In this document: piece after piece, positions 7,152 to 16,211 of the stretch
How positions within the stretch are numbered: position 1 is the first letter of the stretch
How the letters are laid out: every line of letters begins with the position of its first letter
Assembly (NCBI GenBank): GCA_002454425.1
Contig: DKIV01000015.1
Span: 66,774 to 101,559, forward strand
Direction: 5' to 3'
Origin: Sphingobacteriaceae bacterium UBA6709
Lineage (GTDB): Bacteria > Bacteroidota > Bacteroidia > Sphingobacteriales > Sphingobacteriaceae
Length of the DNA stretch: 34,786 bases
Made by a program: the position numbers and the translations under genes
Notes under the pieces: generated by a model
What the model was told of the DNA's origin: nothing
Database searches by the model: none
Seen by the model: only the letters and a program-made list of their open reading frames with translations

Positions 7152-8562
7152 TTTTGAACGCGAGTTCGCTGAACGTGTAAAAGTCGTTTTTGAAGATTAT
7201 GACGACGGTCTCGCCGGTATGGGTTGGGAGAAGTTACAACAAAGGATAAAACATGAGCCGAAAATGGTTCAGTCCTCTCAGATACGCCGGCAACCCCGGC
7301 GCCTTCTTTGGCTTAGTACGGCCGCAGCAACCCTGCTTGTAGCAGGGGTATGGGCATGGACTGCCCTCCTGAAACAGGATACACCCTATGTAGTTTCTTC
7401 TTACAATAAGCCAGTAAAAGAGCGTTTAAAAGAGCGTTTAAGAGAGCCTGCCGATCATCCTTTACAAGCTGAAAATACTGATAAGGCTGAGATTCTGTCA
7501 TCAGATAAAGCGCCACATCAAACAATTGCAACCACGTCAAAGGAACGTTCATTTGTAGACGATGTGGTGAAAGATCATGACAACAATGCTCCGGTGTTAG
7601 CATCGGCTCTGCACGTTGAATCTGGTTCCTCTGACATCGCCGGAGGCGTCCCTTCCCCCCTACTGGCTCGAATTACAGAAACTGTGGAACAGCCCAAAAG
7701 GGCAATCCCGGTAATAAGTCCCGACCAGGAAAAGGCAACAGGTAACCTTGCCGCAGTTTCAAGACCCGGCACCACAAATGTTACTAAGTCAGATAAAAGC
7801 GATGCGTTCAGCAATAGCGATGATCACCACAAACAAGTAGCCGAACGTCTCGCGGCACTCAGCGAAAACCAGCATCAGGCGGCGGAGATCATGCATGGAA
7901 ACCAGCAGCGGATAAGCGTGGGGGTTACCGCAGGAAGCTTTGTAAATTATGCTGAAGGCAGTAAAGCGACAGTTAATCCTTCGATGGGAATACAGTCGGA
8001 ACTCAAGCTTAGCAAAAAGCTGCGCTTTGCCACGGGAGTGATGCTTGCCCAAAATAATTTGAGCTACAATTCTTCCAATTCAGCAAACGCCGCAAGCGAA
8101 ATTATGGCCGCCGCCGCACCAGTACATATGAATTCGGAATTGCAGATCTCCAATCTTACCAACAGAGTGCAGGCGTATGACTATAGCTTAAACGGATATA
8201 ATGTTTCGCTATTGGGTTTGGATATTCCGCTTAACTTAAAATATCTTATATCTGATAATAAAAACGACCTGTTCGTGTCTGCCGGATTAAGTTCCAACTA
8301 TTTTTTCAGAGAAGACTACGAGTATCGCTACACTACGAGTACCTATAATGGACAATCAACAAATAGCAGGCTCTCGAATCAGGCAAGTAGCTTCAACTTC
8401 GGAAGAATGCTCAACTTTTCTGTAGGGATGGGTTATCCGCTTGGCAAGCAAAATAAACTATCAGTGGAGCCCTATGTAAAATACCCTTTAGGAACCCAAA
8501 CAACGGAAGATCTCCGCTTCGGCTCCGCGGGTATTAATTTACGCTTTAATATTGGCCGTTAG
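7141..8562 (+). CDS. Candidate dual-membrane anti-sigma protein (inner TM plus outer-membrane barrel)
   Basis: A 473-residue protein in three parts. Residues 1-50 are charged and probably cytoplasmic, where they could hold the sigma factor. One hydrophobic helix follows at ~54-76 (LLWLSTAAATLLVAGVWAW). A long polar, low-complexity linker spans ~77-250. Residues ~255-473 have alternating polar/aromatic strands ending in GSAGINLRFNIGR, as in outer-membrane beta-barrels of the OMP_b-brl type. There is no cleavable signal peptide, so the protein would be anchored in the inner membrane and reach into the outer one. This is the layout described for the dual-membrane-spanning anti-sigma factors (Dma) of Bacteroides thetaiotaomicron. 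Overlap with the ECF gene supports the pairing; the target regulon is unknown. Confidence 0.75.
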   Translation: MQDNFEREFAERVKVVFEDYDDGLAGMGWEKLQQRIKHEPKMVQSSQIRRQPRRLLWLSTAAATLLVAGVWAWTALLKQDTPYVVSSYNKPVKERLKERLREPADHPLQAENTDKAEILSSDKAPHQTIATTSKERSFVDDVVKDHDNNAPVLASALHVESGSSDIAGGVPSPLLARITETVEQPKRAIPVISPDQEKATGNLAAVSRPGTTNVTKSDKSDAFSNSDDHHKQVAERLAALSENQHQAAEIMHGNQQRISVGVTAGSFVNYAEGSKATVNPSMGIQSELKLSKKLRFATGVMLAQNNLSYNSSNSANAASEIMAAAAPVHMNSELQISNLTNRVQAYDYSLNGYNVSLLGLDIPLNLKYLISDNKNDLFVSAGLSSNYFFREDYEYRYTTSTYNGQSTNSRLSNQASSFNFGRMLNFSVGMGYPLGKQNKLSVEPYVKYPLGTQTTEDLRFGSAGINLRFNIGR

Positions 8563-8719
8563 TATGTCGCTTATACACATAGCCTCCTGTATCATTTAAG
8601 AGGAGATTTGTATCTATTTTAGGCTTATGTAATCGCATTCGGATGTTACTATTTTGAAATAAAAAACATAAAAGCTTAAATAATAAGCAGAGACGCTTAA
8701 AAGTTAACATAATAAAAAG

Positions 8720-8727
8720 TATCTTTG
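8720..8727 (+). promoter_or_regulatory. Bacteroidota-type -7 element (TATCTTTG) for the cold-shock gene
   Basis: TATCTTTG matches TAnnTTTG exactly, in an AT-rich stretch 23 bases before the ATG at 8751. Confidence 0.65.
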
Positions 8728-8750
8728 CAATAATATTTTAATAAAGAAAA

Positions 8751-8945
8751 ATGCAAAAAGAAGGAACAGTGAAATTTTTCAACGAACAGAAAGGTTTCGG
8801 ATTTATTTCACAATCAGATACAGGTGCTGACATTTTTGTTCACGCTACCGGACTAATTGACCAAATACGTGAAAACGACAGAGTTAGCTTTGATGTTGAA
8901 AATGGCAGAAAAGGGCTCAACGCAGTAAACGTAAAAGTAATATAA
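8751..8945 (+). CDS. Cold-shock domain protein (CspA family)
   Basis: A 64-residue single cold-shock domain that binds single-stranded RNA/DNA and acts as an RNA chaperone. Both RNA-binding motifs are present: KGFGFI (RNP1) and DIFVHAT (RNP2), after the usual GTVKFFNEQ start. The length equals the family norm. It has its own predicted promoter and a strong terminator directly after it, so it is probably monocistronic. A second, longer cold-shock protein follows. Confidence 0.97.
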   Translation: MQKEGTVKFFNEQKGFGFISQSDTGADIFVHATGLIDQIRENDRVSFDVENGRKGLNAVNVKVI

Positions 8946-8964
8946 TACTTTTAAAAACTTTACT

Positions 8965-8998
8965 TCGAGCACCTGCCCTTTCGGCAGGTGCTCTTTTT
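8965..8998 (+). terminator. Strong intrinsic terminator after the cold-shock gene
   Basis: An 11-bp perfect GC-rich stem (8965-8975 with 8981-8991), a 5-base loop and then a run of seven T. It lies 19 bases after the stop at 8945. Confidence 0.92.
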
Positions 8999-9032
8999 TT
9001 ATAGCAATTCATTTCATCAATTAATTTATAGA

Positions 9033-9482
9033 ATGGGAAGATCCAACGAAACATTTAACAAAAAAGACAAAGAAAAAAAGCGTTTAAAGAAACAACAAGA
9101 CAAGAAGGAAAAAGCGGCAGAGAGAAAAGCCAACTCCAGTAAGGGCAAAGGCTTGGAAGATATGATGGCATATCTTGATGAAAACGGTAATATTACCTCC
9201 ACCCCGCCGCAAACATTACACCCTAAGATCGTAGAACTAGCCGATATAGCCATCTCAATCCCTAAGAGAGTAGCAGAAGTAGAAGATGAGCTAAAATCCG
9301 GAGTAATAAATTTTTACAATAAGGCCAAAGGCTTTGGTTTTATCCGAAACGATAAGAATGGCGAAAGTGTCTTCTTCCACGTAAATCAGTTAAGCTATCA
9401 GGCAGAGGAAAACGACAAAGTGAGGTATTCTACTGAGCCCGGTCCTAAAGGCCCTGTAGCGGTGAACATTACCAAGGTATAG
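9033..9482 (+). CDS. Cold-shock domain protein with lysine-rich N-terminal extension
   Basis: A 149-residue protein. Residues 1-45 are highly basic and probably helical (KKDKEKKRLKKQQDKKEKAA). Residues ~80-149 form a cold-shock domain with GVINFYNKAKGFGFI and SVFFHVNQL as RNP1/RNP2. The linker contains GKGLEDMMAYLDENGNI, which I recall as conserved in Bacteroidota homologues. The start at 9033 is preferred over the upstream in-frame ATG at 8988, because that one lies inside the preceding terminator. The basic tail probably increases nucleic-acid or ribosome affinity; no specific role is known from the sequence. Confidence 0.9.
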   Translation: MGRSNETFNKKDKEKKRLKKQQDKKEKAAERKANSSKGKGLEDMMAYLDENGNITSTPPQTLHPKIVELADIAISIPKRVAEVEDELKSGVINFYNKAKGFGFIRNDKNGESVFFHVNQLSYQAEENDKVRYSTEPGPKGPVAVNITKV

Positions 9483-9780
9483 AGTTTCCCAACAGCGATA
9501 TTATAATCCGCTGATCTCAGGTATTGATCAGCATACATCGTATTAATTATGGCGGCTCTCCGGCAATCATCAATTCCCGAATTTATCTTATTGGGGAACC
9601 GCCATGCTATCGCTGCCTTCGTCATAAATGAATAACCAATATCCGACCAGTGAGCTTTTATAGCTTCGGGCAATCACGGGAACGAGCGAAAAGCCATTAG
9701 CGTTCAATTGTTAAAAAACACCTAACCTTCAAAACACTTTAATAACTAAGCACTTACCATATTCACTTTGACAACGTGCT
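9483..9780. other. Intergenic region between convergent genes
   Basis: No gene is seen. A 91-codon minus-strand frame at 9398-9673 mostly overlaps the cold-shock gene and looks spurious. A small hairpin (GCTGATC ... GATCAGC, 9510-9532) and a longer imperfect inverted repeat with arms ATGGCGG/CCGCCAT are present, but neither has a T-run. Confidence 0.5.
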
Positions 9781-11001
9781 TTATTTAAATTGGATTGCTT
9801 TGACGGGTAGTATGCGGGATACAATTGCCGAAGGAATCACCAGCACCAATACGCAGATCAGCAAGGTTCCAATGTTCACAAAAGCGATATCGCGTACATT
9901 AAGCTCGACAGGCACAAAAGACATATAATAAGAGGCCTGATCCAATTTAAAGAAATGAGTGTAGGTTTGAAAATATCCCAAAGAAAGGGCCAATCCATTC
10001 CCCAAAAGCAGTCCCAATCCGATAAGCCATGCGGCATTAAGCAAAAAGACGCGCTGTATTGACCAGTTACGCATACCCAGCGCCTTAAGAATTCCGATCA
10101 TGTTGGTTCTCTCGAGAATCATGATGAGGAGAGCCGAAATCATATTGATCACGGCTACCGCAAGCATAAGCGCGAGAATCACCTGAGTATTTATATCAAG
10201 CAATGATAACCAATCGAATATTTCGGGGTAATATTCTTTTACAGACCATGATTTTGTTTTCGGAGGCAACTCGTAATACACCTGGGATGCCGTAGCATCA
10301 AGAGCATTGAAATCCTGGATTCGCATCTCATAGCCTCCTACTTGCTGCTCTGCCCAATTATTCAGACGGCGTATCACCGATAGACTTCCTATAACATAAT
10401 TCTTATCGACTTCCTCTACGCCGAGATCAAAGATTCCACAAATCTCAAACTTACGCTTACGCAGAGGCTCCTGAACAAAGTACATCAGAAAATCATCGCC
10501 GACTTTCAACTTCAGCCTATTTGCCAGATATTTGGAAATCATGATCTGGCGATCAGCATTAACGCTATCCGCGAAGTTTATAACCTTGCCCTCTGTTACT
10601 ATTGTCTTAAAGTAATCCCATCGGTAGTTCTTATCTACTCCTTTCAACACAACTCCCTCAATCTCTTCATTAGTATTAATAATACCGGGCTTAATAGCAT
10701 AAGGCTGAATAAAGCTCACGTTAGGCAACGCAGTCAACTGCTTCAGCGTATCAGGGCCAATGGAGAAAGCGGAAGTCTCCATGGAGGCGTTCAAATCATA
10801 TTTCATGACGATAACATCTCCGGAGAAACCCCGTATCTTCTCACGTATGGTACCTTTAAATCCTCGCATAACTGCCAGCGAGAGAATCATCACGGAAACG
10901 CTAAGCATAATACCGATGATGGCTATTCTGACACTTAACTTTGAGAACTTACGCTGTGACTGAAACGTGATTCTTCTTGCAATAAATACCGAAAGATCCA
11001 A
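9781..11001 (-). CDS. FtsX/LolC-LolE-like ABC transporter permease
   Basis: A 406-residue inner-membrane protein with the MacB/LolE layout. TM1 is at ~22-48 (SVRIAIIGIMLSVSVMILSL), followed by a large periplasmic domain at ~50-265. Three TM segments follow at ~269-298, 318-343 and 371-397, forming the FtsX domain, with the coupling-helix region ILERTNMIGILKALGM. Family members pair with an ATPase to move lipoproteins or other substrates, or to transmit mechanical force. No ATPase gene is next to it, so a partner would have to be encoded elsewhere. It is transcribed divergently from the NamZ-like gene. Intact; family assignment is sure, substrate is not. Confidence 0.88.
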   Translation of the reverse strand: MDLSVFIARRITFQSQRKFSKLSVRIAIIGIMLSVSVMILSLAVMRGFKGTIREKIRGFSGDVIVMKYDLNASMETSAFSIGPDTLKQLTALPNVSFIQPYAIKPGIINTNEEIEGVVLKGVDKNYRWDYFKTIVTEGKVINFADSVNADRQIMISKYLANRLKLKVGDDFLMYFVQEPLRKRKFEICGIFDLGVEEVDKNYVIGSLSVIRRLNNWAEQQVGGYEMRIQDFNALDATASQVYYELPPKTKSWSVKEYYPEIFDWLSLLDINTQVILALMLAVAVINMISALLIMILERTNMIGILKALGMRNWSIQRVFLLNAAWLIGLGLLLGNGLALSLGYFQTYTHFFKLDQASYYMSFVPVELNVRDIAFVNIGTLLICVLVLVIPSAIVSRILPVKAIQFK

Positions 11002-11241
11002 GCTATATATTGTTTATGCGAGGTGTAAAATAAATTCCGAAGATTATGCCATAAAATACTTACAATCAAGTCTCCATAAATTTCCGGCTTGTTCGCTCTC
11101 GGTAAGAGGCGACGCGAGCTCCGATATAATCTACAGCGATTTTCTCAACGATACTCCTGCACAGGCAAACACGAAATCCGTATAATTGTTAGCAAATATG
11201 CACATTTTGATGTTTTATCGATGCTTAAAAACCATATTAGT

Positions 11242-12483
11242 ATGATCAACATATTGCAATCGTCGCGCAAAAACAAACCGACTCAAAAAACAAGCTTAAT
11301 GCAAATGTTAATGCTCGTGATACTTGTCATATCGCCCACCCTTGTAAGTGCCCAAGAAAGGATCATTACGGGCATCGAGGACACCAAATCTTATATGTCG
11401 CTCATAAAAGGGAAAAAGGTAGGCATGATGGTGAATCAGACTTCCGTCATGGGTGAGAAGCATAGTGTAGACAGTCTGCTGAAGTTGAAAGTGAATATCG
11501 TCAAAATATTTGGCCCCGAACATGGCTTCCGCGGCACTGCGCAGGCAGGGGCGAAAGTTGCCAATGCCAAAGATCCACAAACAGGCATCCCCGTTATTTC
11601 ACTCTATGGTTCACACTCCAAGCCCACCCCTGATGACCTACGTGGTGTTGACGTCATGATCTTTGACATCCAGGACGTAGGAGCCCGTTTTTATACGTAC
11701 ATATCATCGCTTCACTACCTTATGGAGGCCTGTGCTGAAAACAATATTCCGCTTATTGTAATGGATCGCCCTAATCCAAACGGCTTTTATGTTGATGGTC
11801 CGGTGCTGAAGCCACAGTTCCGGTCGTTTATTGGCATGCACCCCGTGCCGGTTGTACACGGCATGACCATCGCCGAATACGCGGGAATGATCAACGATCA
11901 GGGTTGGCTGAAGAATGGCGTGAAATGTAAGCTTCTGCTTATACATATGAAAAATTACGATCACGCCCGCCCCTATACCCTTCCGGTGAAGCCCTCGCCT
12001 AACCTAAACACCCAACAAGCAATCCTACTATATCCATCTTTATGTCTTTTTGAAGGCACCAATATTAGTCAGGGACGTGGTACACTGTTCCCTTTTACCA
12101 TCTTAGGTAGTCCTTATCTCGCTGGAAAATACAGCTTCGAATTTAAACCCATCGCGATAAAAGGTATGGCTGAAACACCTCTATACCAGAACGCTACCTG
12201 TTACGGCATTGATCTGCGAAACTTCGACACCTCGATATTCAGAAAATCAGGGCGACTGAATTTAAGCTGGCTTCTTGAACTGTATAATGCTGCAGATGAA
12301 AAGGATAAGTTTTTCGATTTTAAACAAAGCAAGCAGATTGGTAATTTTGACAAGCTCGCGGGAACGGACGAACTACGAAAGCAAATTATCGCGGGAAAAA
12401 CAGAGGATGAGATCAGGCGAAGCTGGGAACCTGAACTTGCTGCCTTTAAAAAAATGCGTGCGAAGTACCTGTTGTATCCATAA
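11242..12483 (+). CDS. NamZ-like exo-beta-N-acetylmuramidase (DUF1343)
   Basis: A member of the DUF1343 family, whose characterised member NamZ releases terminal N-acetylmuramic acid from peptidoglycan fragments. Family-like segments are KKVGMMVNQTSV, FGPEHGFRG, VISLYGSHSKPTPDDLRGVD, FDIQDVGARFYTYISSLHY, MDRPNPNG and FEGTNISQGRGT. I prefer ATG 11242 (413 residues): it gives a basic n-region before the hydrophobic MQMLMLVILVISPTLVSAQ, a signal peptide. A start at 11299 would lack positive residues, and 11221 is also possible. It is likely periplasmic and active in muropeptide recycling. fmt follows after ~53 bases on the same strand, possibly cotranscribed. Confidence 0.85.
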   Translation: MINILQSSRKNKPTQKTSLMQMLMLVILVISPTLVSAQERIITGIEDTKSYMSLIKGKKVGMMVNQTSVMGEKHSVDSLLKLKVNIVKIFGPEHGFRGTAQAGAKVANAKDPQTGIPVISLYGSHSKPTPDDLRGVDVMIFDIQDVGARFYTYISSLHYLMEACAENNIPLIVMDRPNPNGFYVDGPVLKPQFRSFIGMHPVPVVHGMTIAEYAGMINDQGWLKNGVKCKLLLIHMKNYDHARPYTLPVKPSPNLNTQQAILLYPSLCLFEGTNISQGRGTLFPFTILGSPYLAGKYSFEFKPIAIKGMAETPLYQNATCYGIDLRNFDTSIFRKSGRLNLSWLLELYNAADEKDKFFDFKQSKQIGNFDKLAGTDELRKQIIAGKTEDEIRRSWEPELAAFKKMRAKYLLYP

Positions 12484-12536
12484 GGAACATCGTCTGACAG
12501 CGTTCCCATCTGTTGCACATTAAAAAGAGAAGAATG

Positions 12537-13466
12537 ATGAAGATTATATTTATGGGAACGCCCGATTTTGCCGTGGCTTCTCTGGCGGCACTCCTGGATG
12601 CGGGAATGAATGTCGTCGCTGTGGTTACCACACCCGACAAACCCGCCGGCAGAGGGCAAAAGATGCACGAGTCGGCCGTAAAGCAATATGCATTGGCGAA
12701 GAACATTCCGGTATTGCAACCGGTAAAGCTTAAAGATCCCGATTTTGTTGAGGCTCTGAAGTCCTTCAATGCCGACCTGCAGGTCGTTGTAGCCTTCCGC
12801 ATGCTACCTGAAATCGTCTGGAACATGCCGCCTAAGGGAACCATTAATCTACATGCCTCATTACTGCCCGACTATCGCGGTGCAGCTCCAATTAACTGGG
12901 CCGTAATAAACGGCGAACAAAAGAGCGGTGTGAGCACCTTCCTGCTACAGCATGAAATTGATACTGGCGACATCCTCTTCTCAGAAGAGGTATCTATTGC
13001 AGAGGATGATACCGCAGGCATTTTACATGACAAATTAATGAATGTTGGCGCAACGCTCCTTGTGCGTACAGTTGAGGCCATTGCTAGAGGAGAACATCAA
13101 GGAACGCCCCAGCAAAAATTGTTAAATGCGAACGGTGAAATTCGCGAACCCAAAATGGCACCCAAGATCTTTAAAGATACCTGTAAGATCGACTGGAACA
13201 AGCCTGCCATTGAAGTGCATAACCATATACGAGGACTCAGTCCTTATCCGGCGGCCTACACTACCCTGCAGGAGAAAACGCTTAAAATTTTCGCTTCCTC
13301 CATCGTCAATGAGGTTCCCCGGATGTCACCGGGAAGCGTAAGCAGCGATGGAAAAACATATCTGCGTTTCGCAACAAACGACGCCTTTATTGATGTTCAG
13401 GAGCTGCAGATGGAAGGTAAAAAGCGTATGACAGTGACGGAGTTTCTGCGGGGATTCCGCCTCTGA
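12537..13466 (+). CDS. fmt: Methionyl-tRNA formyltransferase
   Basis: Transfers a formyl group from 10-formyl-tetrahydrofolate to initiator Met-tRNA, enabling bacterial translation initiation. The N-terminal Rossmann-like domain begins MKIIFMGTPDFAV. The catalytic region has NLHASLLPDYRGAAPINWA (the SLLPxxRGxAP signature) and HEIDTGDIL with the conserved Asp. A C-terminal OB-like domain spans ~205-309. 309 residues is the normal length. Adjacent ATGs at 12534 and 12537 are both possible starts; an AAGAGAAG purine stretch precedes them. A hairpin spans the gap to the convergent MutS-like gene. Confidence 0.96.
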   Translation: MKIIFMGTPDFAVASLAALLDAGMNVVAVVTTPDKPAGRGQKMHESAVKQYALAKNIPVLQPVKLKDPDFVEALKSFNADLQVVVAFRMLPEIVWNMPPKGTINLHASLLPDYRGAAPINWAVINGEQKSGVSTFLLQHEIDTGDILFSEEVSIAEDDTAGILHDKLMNVGATLLVRTVEAIARGEHQGTPQQKLLNANGEIREPKMAPKIFKDTCKIDWNKPAIEVHNHIRGLSPYPAAYTTLQEKTLKIFASSIVNEVPRMSPGSVSSDGKTYLRFATNDAFIDVQELQMEGKKRMTVTEFLRGFRL

Positions 13467-13476
13467 TGAAGTAATC

Positions 13477-13511
13477 ATCTCCTGAGGCCTGCCAGTCCGG
13501 CCTTAGGAGAT
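13477..13511. terminator. Hairpin between convergent fmt and MutS-like genes
   Basis: A 13-bp stem (13477-13489 with 13499-13511, one G-U pair) and a 9-base loop. It starts 10 bases after the fmt stop and overlaps the last codons of the opposing gene. The position fits a shared two-way terminator, but there is no T-run on either side. Confidence 0.5.
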
Positions 13512-15308
13512 CTCCAGTCCAAGCTGCCTTAGCAGCATTGACGCGTTAAATGTTTTGCAGGCTCCGCGGCGAAGCTTGTAGTCGAAATTCATATCGTTCT
13601 CAGCCACCTGAATATCGAAATAAAAATTACGTACATACCCGGGATATACGTTTTCAAGCTCTGAAATCTGCAGATCATGTGTCGCTACAATTCCCACCGC
13701 TTCCTGCCCTACCATATACTCGATAATGGCCTTTGAGCCCTTATACTTATCGGCGGAATTAGTACCTCGTAGCATTTCGTCAATAAGGAAGAAAATCTTA
13801 TCACCGTTTCTCACATGCGTCAACAACATTTCCAGTCTTATAAGCTCTGCTCTAAATGTAGAAATGCTATCGTTCAGAGAATCCTTGATGCGCATATAGC
13901 TAAACACCTGCATGGAAGACAAGCGCATACGCGAAGCACAAACGACCGTTCCCGATAACGCCAGCACAATATTTACGCCCAGCGTACGTAAAAAGGTGCT
14001 CTTACCCGCCATATTCGAACCCGTAATAATGTCTATCCTTCGATTGTCGCCCAGGTCATAGTCGTTAACCACACGCTTTGGCGCGTCAATAAGCGGATGC
14101 CCCAGGTGCTCTGCCTGCAGCACGTATGCAGTGTCATCAACAAGCTCAGGAAAGCTGTACTCCGCATAATTTCCATGAAGGGACGCCAGGCTTATCAAAG
14201 CTTCATATTCCGCGATCACGGTAAAAGCATCCATCAGGGGCTCTCTATTCCCGGCCTTCCATTTGCGGAATGATAATAACTGACGGACGTCCCAGGCAAA
14301 CAAAAAAATAAGGATCGGACCGATCAAGAAATTCAGACGTGTATCAAGACTGCTGATAAGGCGCGACAGCTTGCGCAGTCTATCCGAAAGCGCGAAATCC
14401 CGCCCTCGAAGTTCTACCTGTAAATCACGTAACCGGGACGAAGAAAATTCCTCTGTCTCCAAAGACTTGAATGCATTAGATACCTTGGAAAATGTCTTAC
14501 CTGTTTTCGAGAATAAACGGCTAAGAGCATTTACCTCCTTTATATGCCGGGCTTCCAGTATGCTATTTACAATCACGATCAACAGCAGCAACACTGCGGC
14601 AGGCTTCCAGAAAATACAGGTCACCGCGGCAGCAATCACCAGGATGCTCTGCGCTTGCAGATACAGCTTTAAGGCGCGGGAGTCGGTCTGCTCTTCTCCT
14701 TCTAAAAATAAAAACAATCGACGGATCTCCTCATCTGTTGATGTACCTGAGGCTTGAAACAACATAGCCTGCAGTTCCATACGCCACTTCCGCTTCTCAG
14801 CGAGCTCCCGCACGGCTGCCTGACGATCAACCACCTCAGTATGCGATGCCGGAGACGAGAGCCATTTAGCCAGCATCTGCTTACCGGTGAATAAAGAACA
14901 ACGATTTATGAGAGCATAAATAGACTTCGCTCCAAAGATGTCAAGATCAGAACTATAGGGATGATGTTCGTTAACGAATTCAGCACCATCACTATAATTA
15001 TTCTGTCCGTTGTTGATGCCGTTTATTTCATTCTGATTAACCGTAGCCAGGGCATTGAAAAACTCATGTTTCTCTTCATGCTTAAACTGTTGCTTTACAA
15101 GCCAGAAGAATAATAGAATAATCCCCAGTAATTCCAGTTCAAACAGTAGAACACGCTCGGGACTGAACGTGTACCATATGAGCACTATCCCTCCTAGTAA
15201 GCAAACAAGACGCAACAAGGAATACCTGTTAGCCAGCTTCTTATAGATGGCCGCCTGACTAAGTGCGGTGTTTAAATCTGTGTGATAATGTTCTAAGGGA
15301 TCAATCAT
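13503..15308 (-). CDS. MutS-like ATPase with membrane segments
   Basis: A 601-residue protein with a C-terminal MutS ATPase domain: Walker A GSNMAGKSTFLRT (~430), a signature-like region DSISTFRAEL, and Walker B FFLIDEMLRGTNSADK (~504). The N-terminal mismatch-recognition domain of true MutS is absent. Instead there are two hydrophobic helices at ~31-48 and 53-71, a hydrophobic pair near 215-245, and a further one near 335 (FLIGPILIFLFAW). This suggests a membrane-attached ATPase of unknown function, a type common in Bacteroidota and usually annotated simply as MutS-like. ATG 15308 is preferred; the extra 24 codons to 15380 do not resemble the family. A second, soluble MutS-like ATPase lies at 24984. 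Confidence 0.85.
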   Translation of the reverse strand: MIDPLEHYHTDLNTALSQAAIYKKLANRYSLLRLVCLLGGIVLIWYTFSPERVLLFELELLGIILLFFWLVKQQFKHEEKHEFFNALATVNQNEINGINNGQNNYSDGAEFVNEHHPYSSDLDIFGAKSIYALINRCSLFTGKQMLAKWLSSPASHTEVVDRQAAVRELAEKRKWRMELQAMLFQASGTSTDEEIRRLFLFLEGEEQTDSRALKLYLQAQSILVIAAAVTCIFWKPAAVLLLLIVIVNSILEARHIKEVNALSRLFSKTGKTFSKVSNAFKSLETEEFSSSRLRDLQVELRGRDFALSDRLRKLSRLISSLDTRLNFLIGPILIFLFAWDVRQLLSFRKWKAGNREPLMDAFTVIAEYEALISLASLHGNYAEYSFPELVDDTAYVLQAEHLGHPLIDAPKRVVNDYDLGDNRRIDIITGSNMAGKSTFLRTLGVNIVLALSGTVVCASRMRLSSMQVFSYMRIKDSLNDSISTFRAELIRLEMLLTHVRNGDKIFFLIDEMLRGTNSADKYKGSKAIIEYMVGQEAVGIVATHDLQISELENVYPGYVRNFYFDIQVAENDMNFDYKLRRGACKTFNASMLLRQLGLEIS

Positions 15309-15384
15309 GGGCTTAAAATAGGAAGATTCAGGAGATTTAGCCAATATATGCAGAGAAAAGAGAGGTGTGTGATAAGGCATTTTA

Positions 15385-15420
15385 AGCGGACATTTATCCT
15401 CAATCAGAAAAATGCCCGCT
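15385..15420. repeat. Inverted repeat between SDR and MutS-like genes
   Basis: An 11-bp imperfect stem (15385-15395 with 15410-15420, one G-U pair on the minus-strand RNA) lies 9 bases after the SDR stop. There is no T-run, so it may be a weak terminator or an intercistronic hairpin. Confidence 0.4.
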
Positions 15421-15428
15421 CAATTTAT

Positions 15429-16211
15429 TTATGAGTTCCCGTAGAGGTTTGATTCCCCTCCATCAATGGCAATTACCTGCCCGTTTACGTAAGCATTTTC
15501 CTCACTGACAAGGAAAGCCACCAGATTTCCTACGTCCTCAGGCTTTCCAAGCTTACGAGTAGGATTACGCTGCGCATACTCTTTCTCCGCATCTGCCGGA
15601 TTAGAAGGATTTACCTGTTTAAACGCCTCCGCGACCATGGGCGTAAGGATCGCTCCCGGCGCGATGGCGTTCGTTAGGATATTATCCTTACCATACTCAA
15701 TAGCAGCATTCTTCGTCATTCCCGCAACGGCATGTTTCGATGCCACATAGGCTGTTTGGTTTACAACACCTCTGATTCCTCCAACCGAAGCCACATTAAC
15801 GATGCGCCCGTATTGTTGCTTTTGCATCACCGGAATAACATAGCGCATGCCATAATAAACACCCATGATATTAATATCTACCACTTTGCGGAATACTTCC
15901 AGATCATACTCTGTAAGAGGTGCCTGGCGTCCTTCGATGCCCGCGTTGTTATACAGACCATCAATTTTTCCGAACTTTTGCACGCTCTGATCTACATACG
16001 CTTTGACATCTTCTTCTTTAGAAACATCAGCCTTAATAGTTAAGATCTCAACCTCTGGCACTTCGGACTTAATTTCCGATGCCGCCTTAGCCAAGGCATC
16101 GTCATTGAAATCTACCATAACAACCTTAGCCCCCTTTAAAGCGAGGACTTTGGAGGCTGCCAATCCCAATCCCATGGCTGCCCCGGTAACAATAATTACT
16201 TTATTTTTCAT
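15429..16211 (-). CDS. Short-chain dehydrogenase/reductase
   Basis: A 260-residue NAD(P)-dependent oxidoreductase of the classical SDR type. Residues 9-16 are the nucleotide-binding TGAAMGLG, Asp34 follows beta-2 (MVDFND, suggesting NAD preference), NNAG is at 88-91, and the catalytic residues are Ser142, Tyr155 and Lys159 (YVASK). The C-terminal IDGG near VNGQVIAIDGGESN is typical. The substrate cannot be told. I use ATG 16211 because TGxxxGxG then sits close to the N-terminus as in the family; an upstream extension to 16358 is cysteine/arginine-rich and unrelated. Confidence 0.93.
   Translation of the reverse strand: MKNKVIIVTGAAMGLGLAASKVLALKGAKVVMVDFNDDALAKAASEIKSEVPEVEILTIKADVSKEEDVKAYVDQSVQKFGKIDGLYNNAGIEGRQAPLTEYDLEVFRKVVDINIMGVYYGMRYVIPVMQKQQYGRIVNVASVGGIRGVVNQTAYVASKHAVAGMTKNAAIEYGKDNILTNAIAPGAILTPMVAEAFKQVNPSNPADAEKEYAQRNPTRKLGKPEDVGNLVAFLVSEENAYVNGQVIAIDGGESNLYGNS

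Noticed and set aside
12201..12719. 172-codon minus-strand frame across the NamZ/fmt junction
   Set aside because: Antisense to two clear genes and spans their boundary; no recognisable domain.
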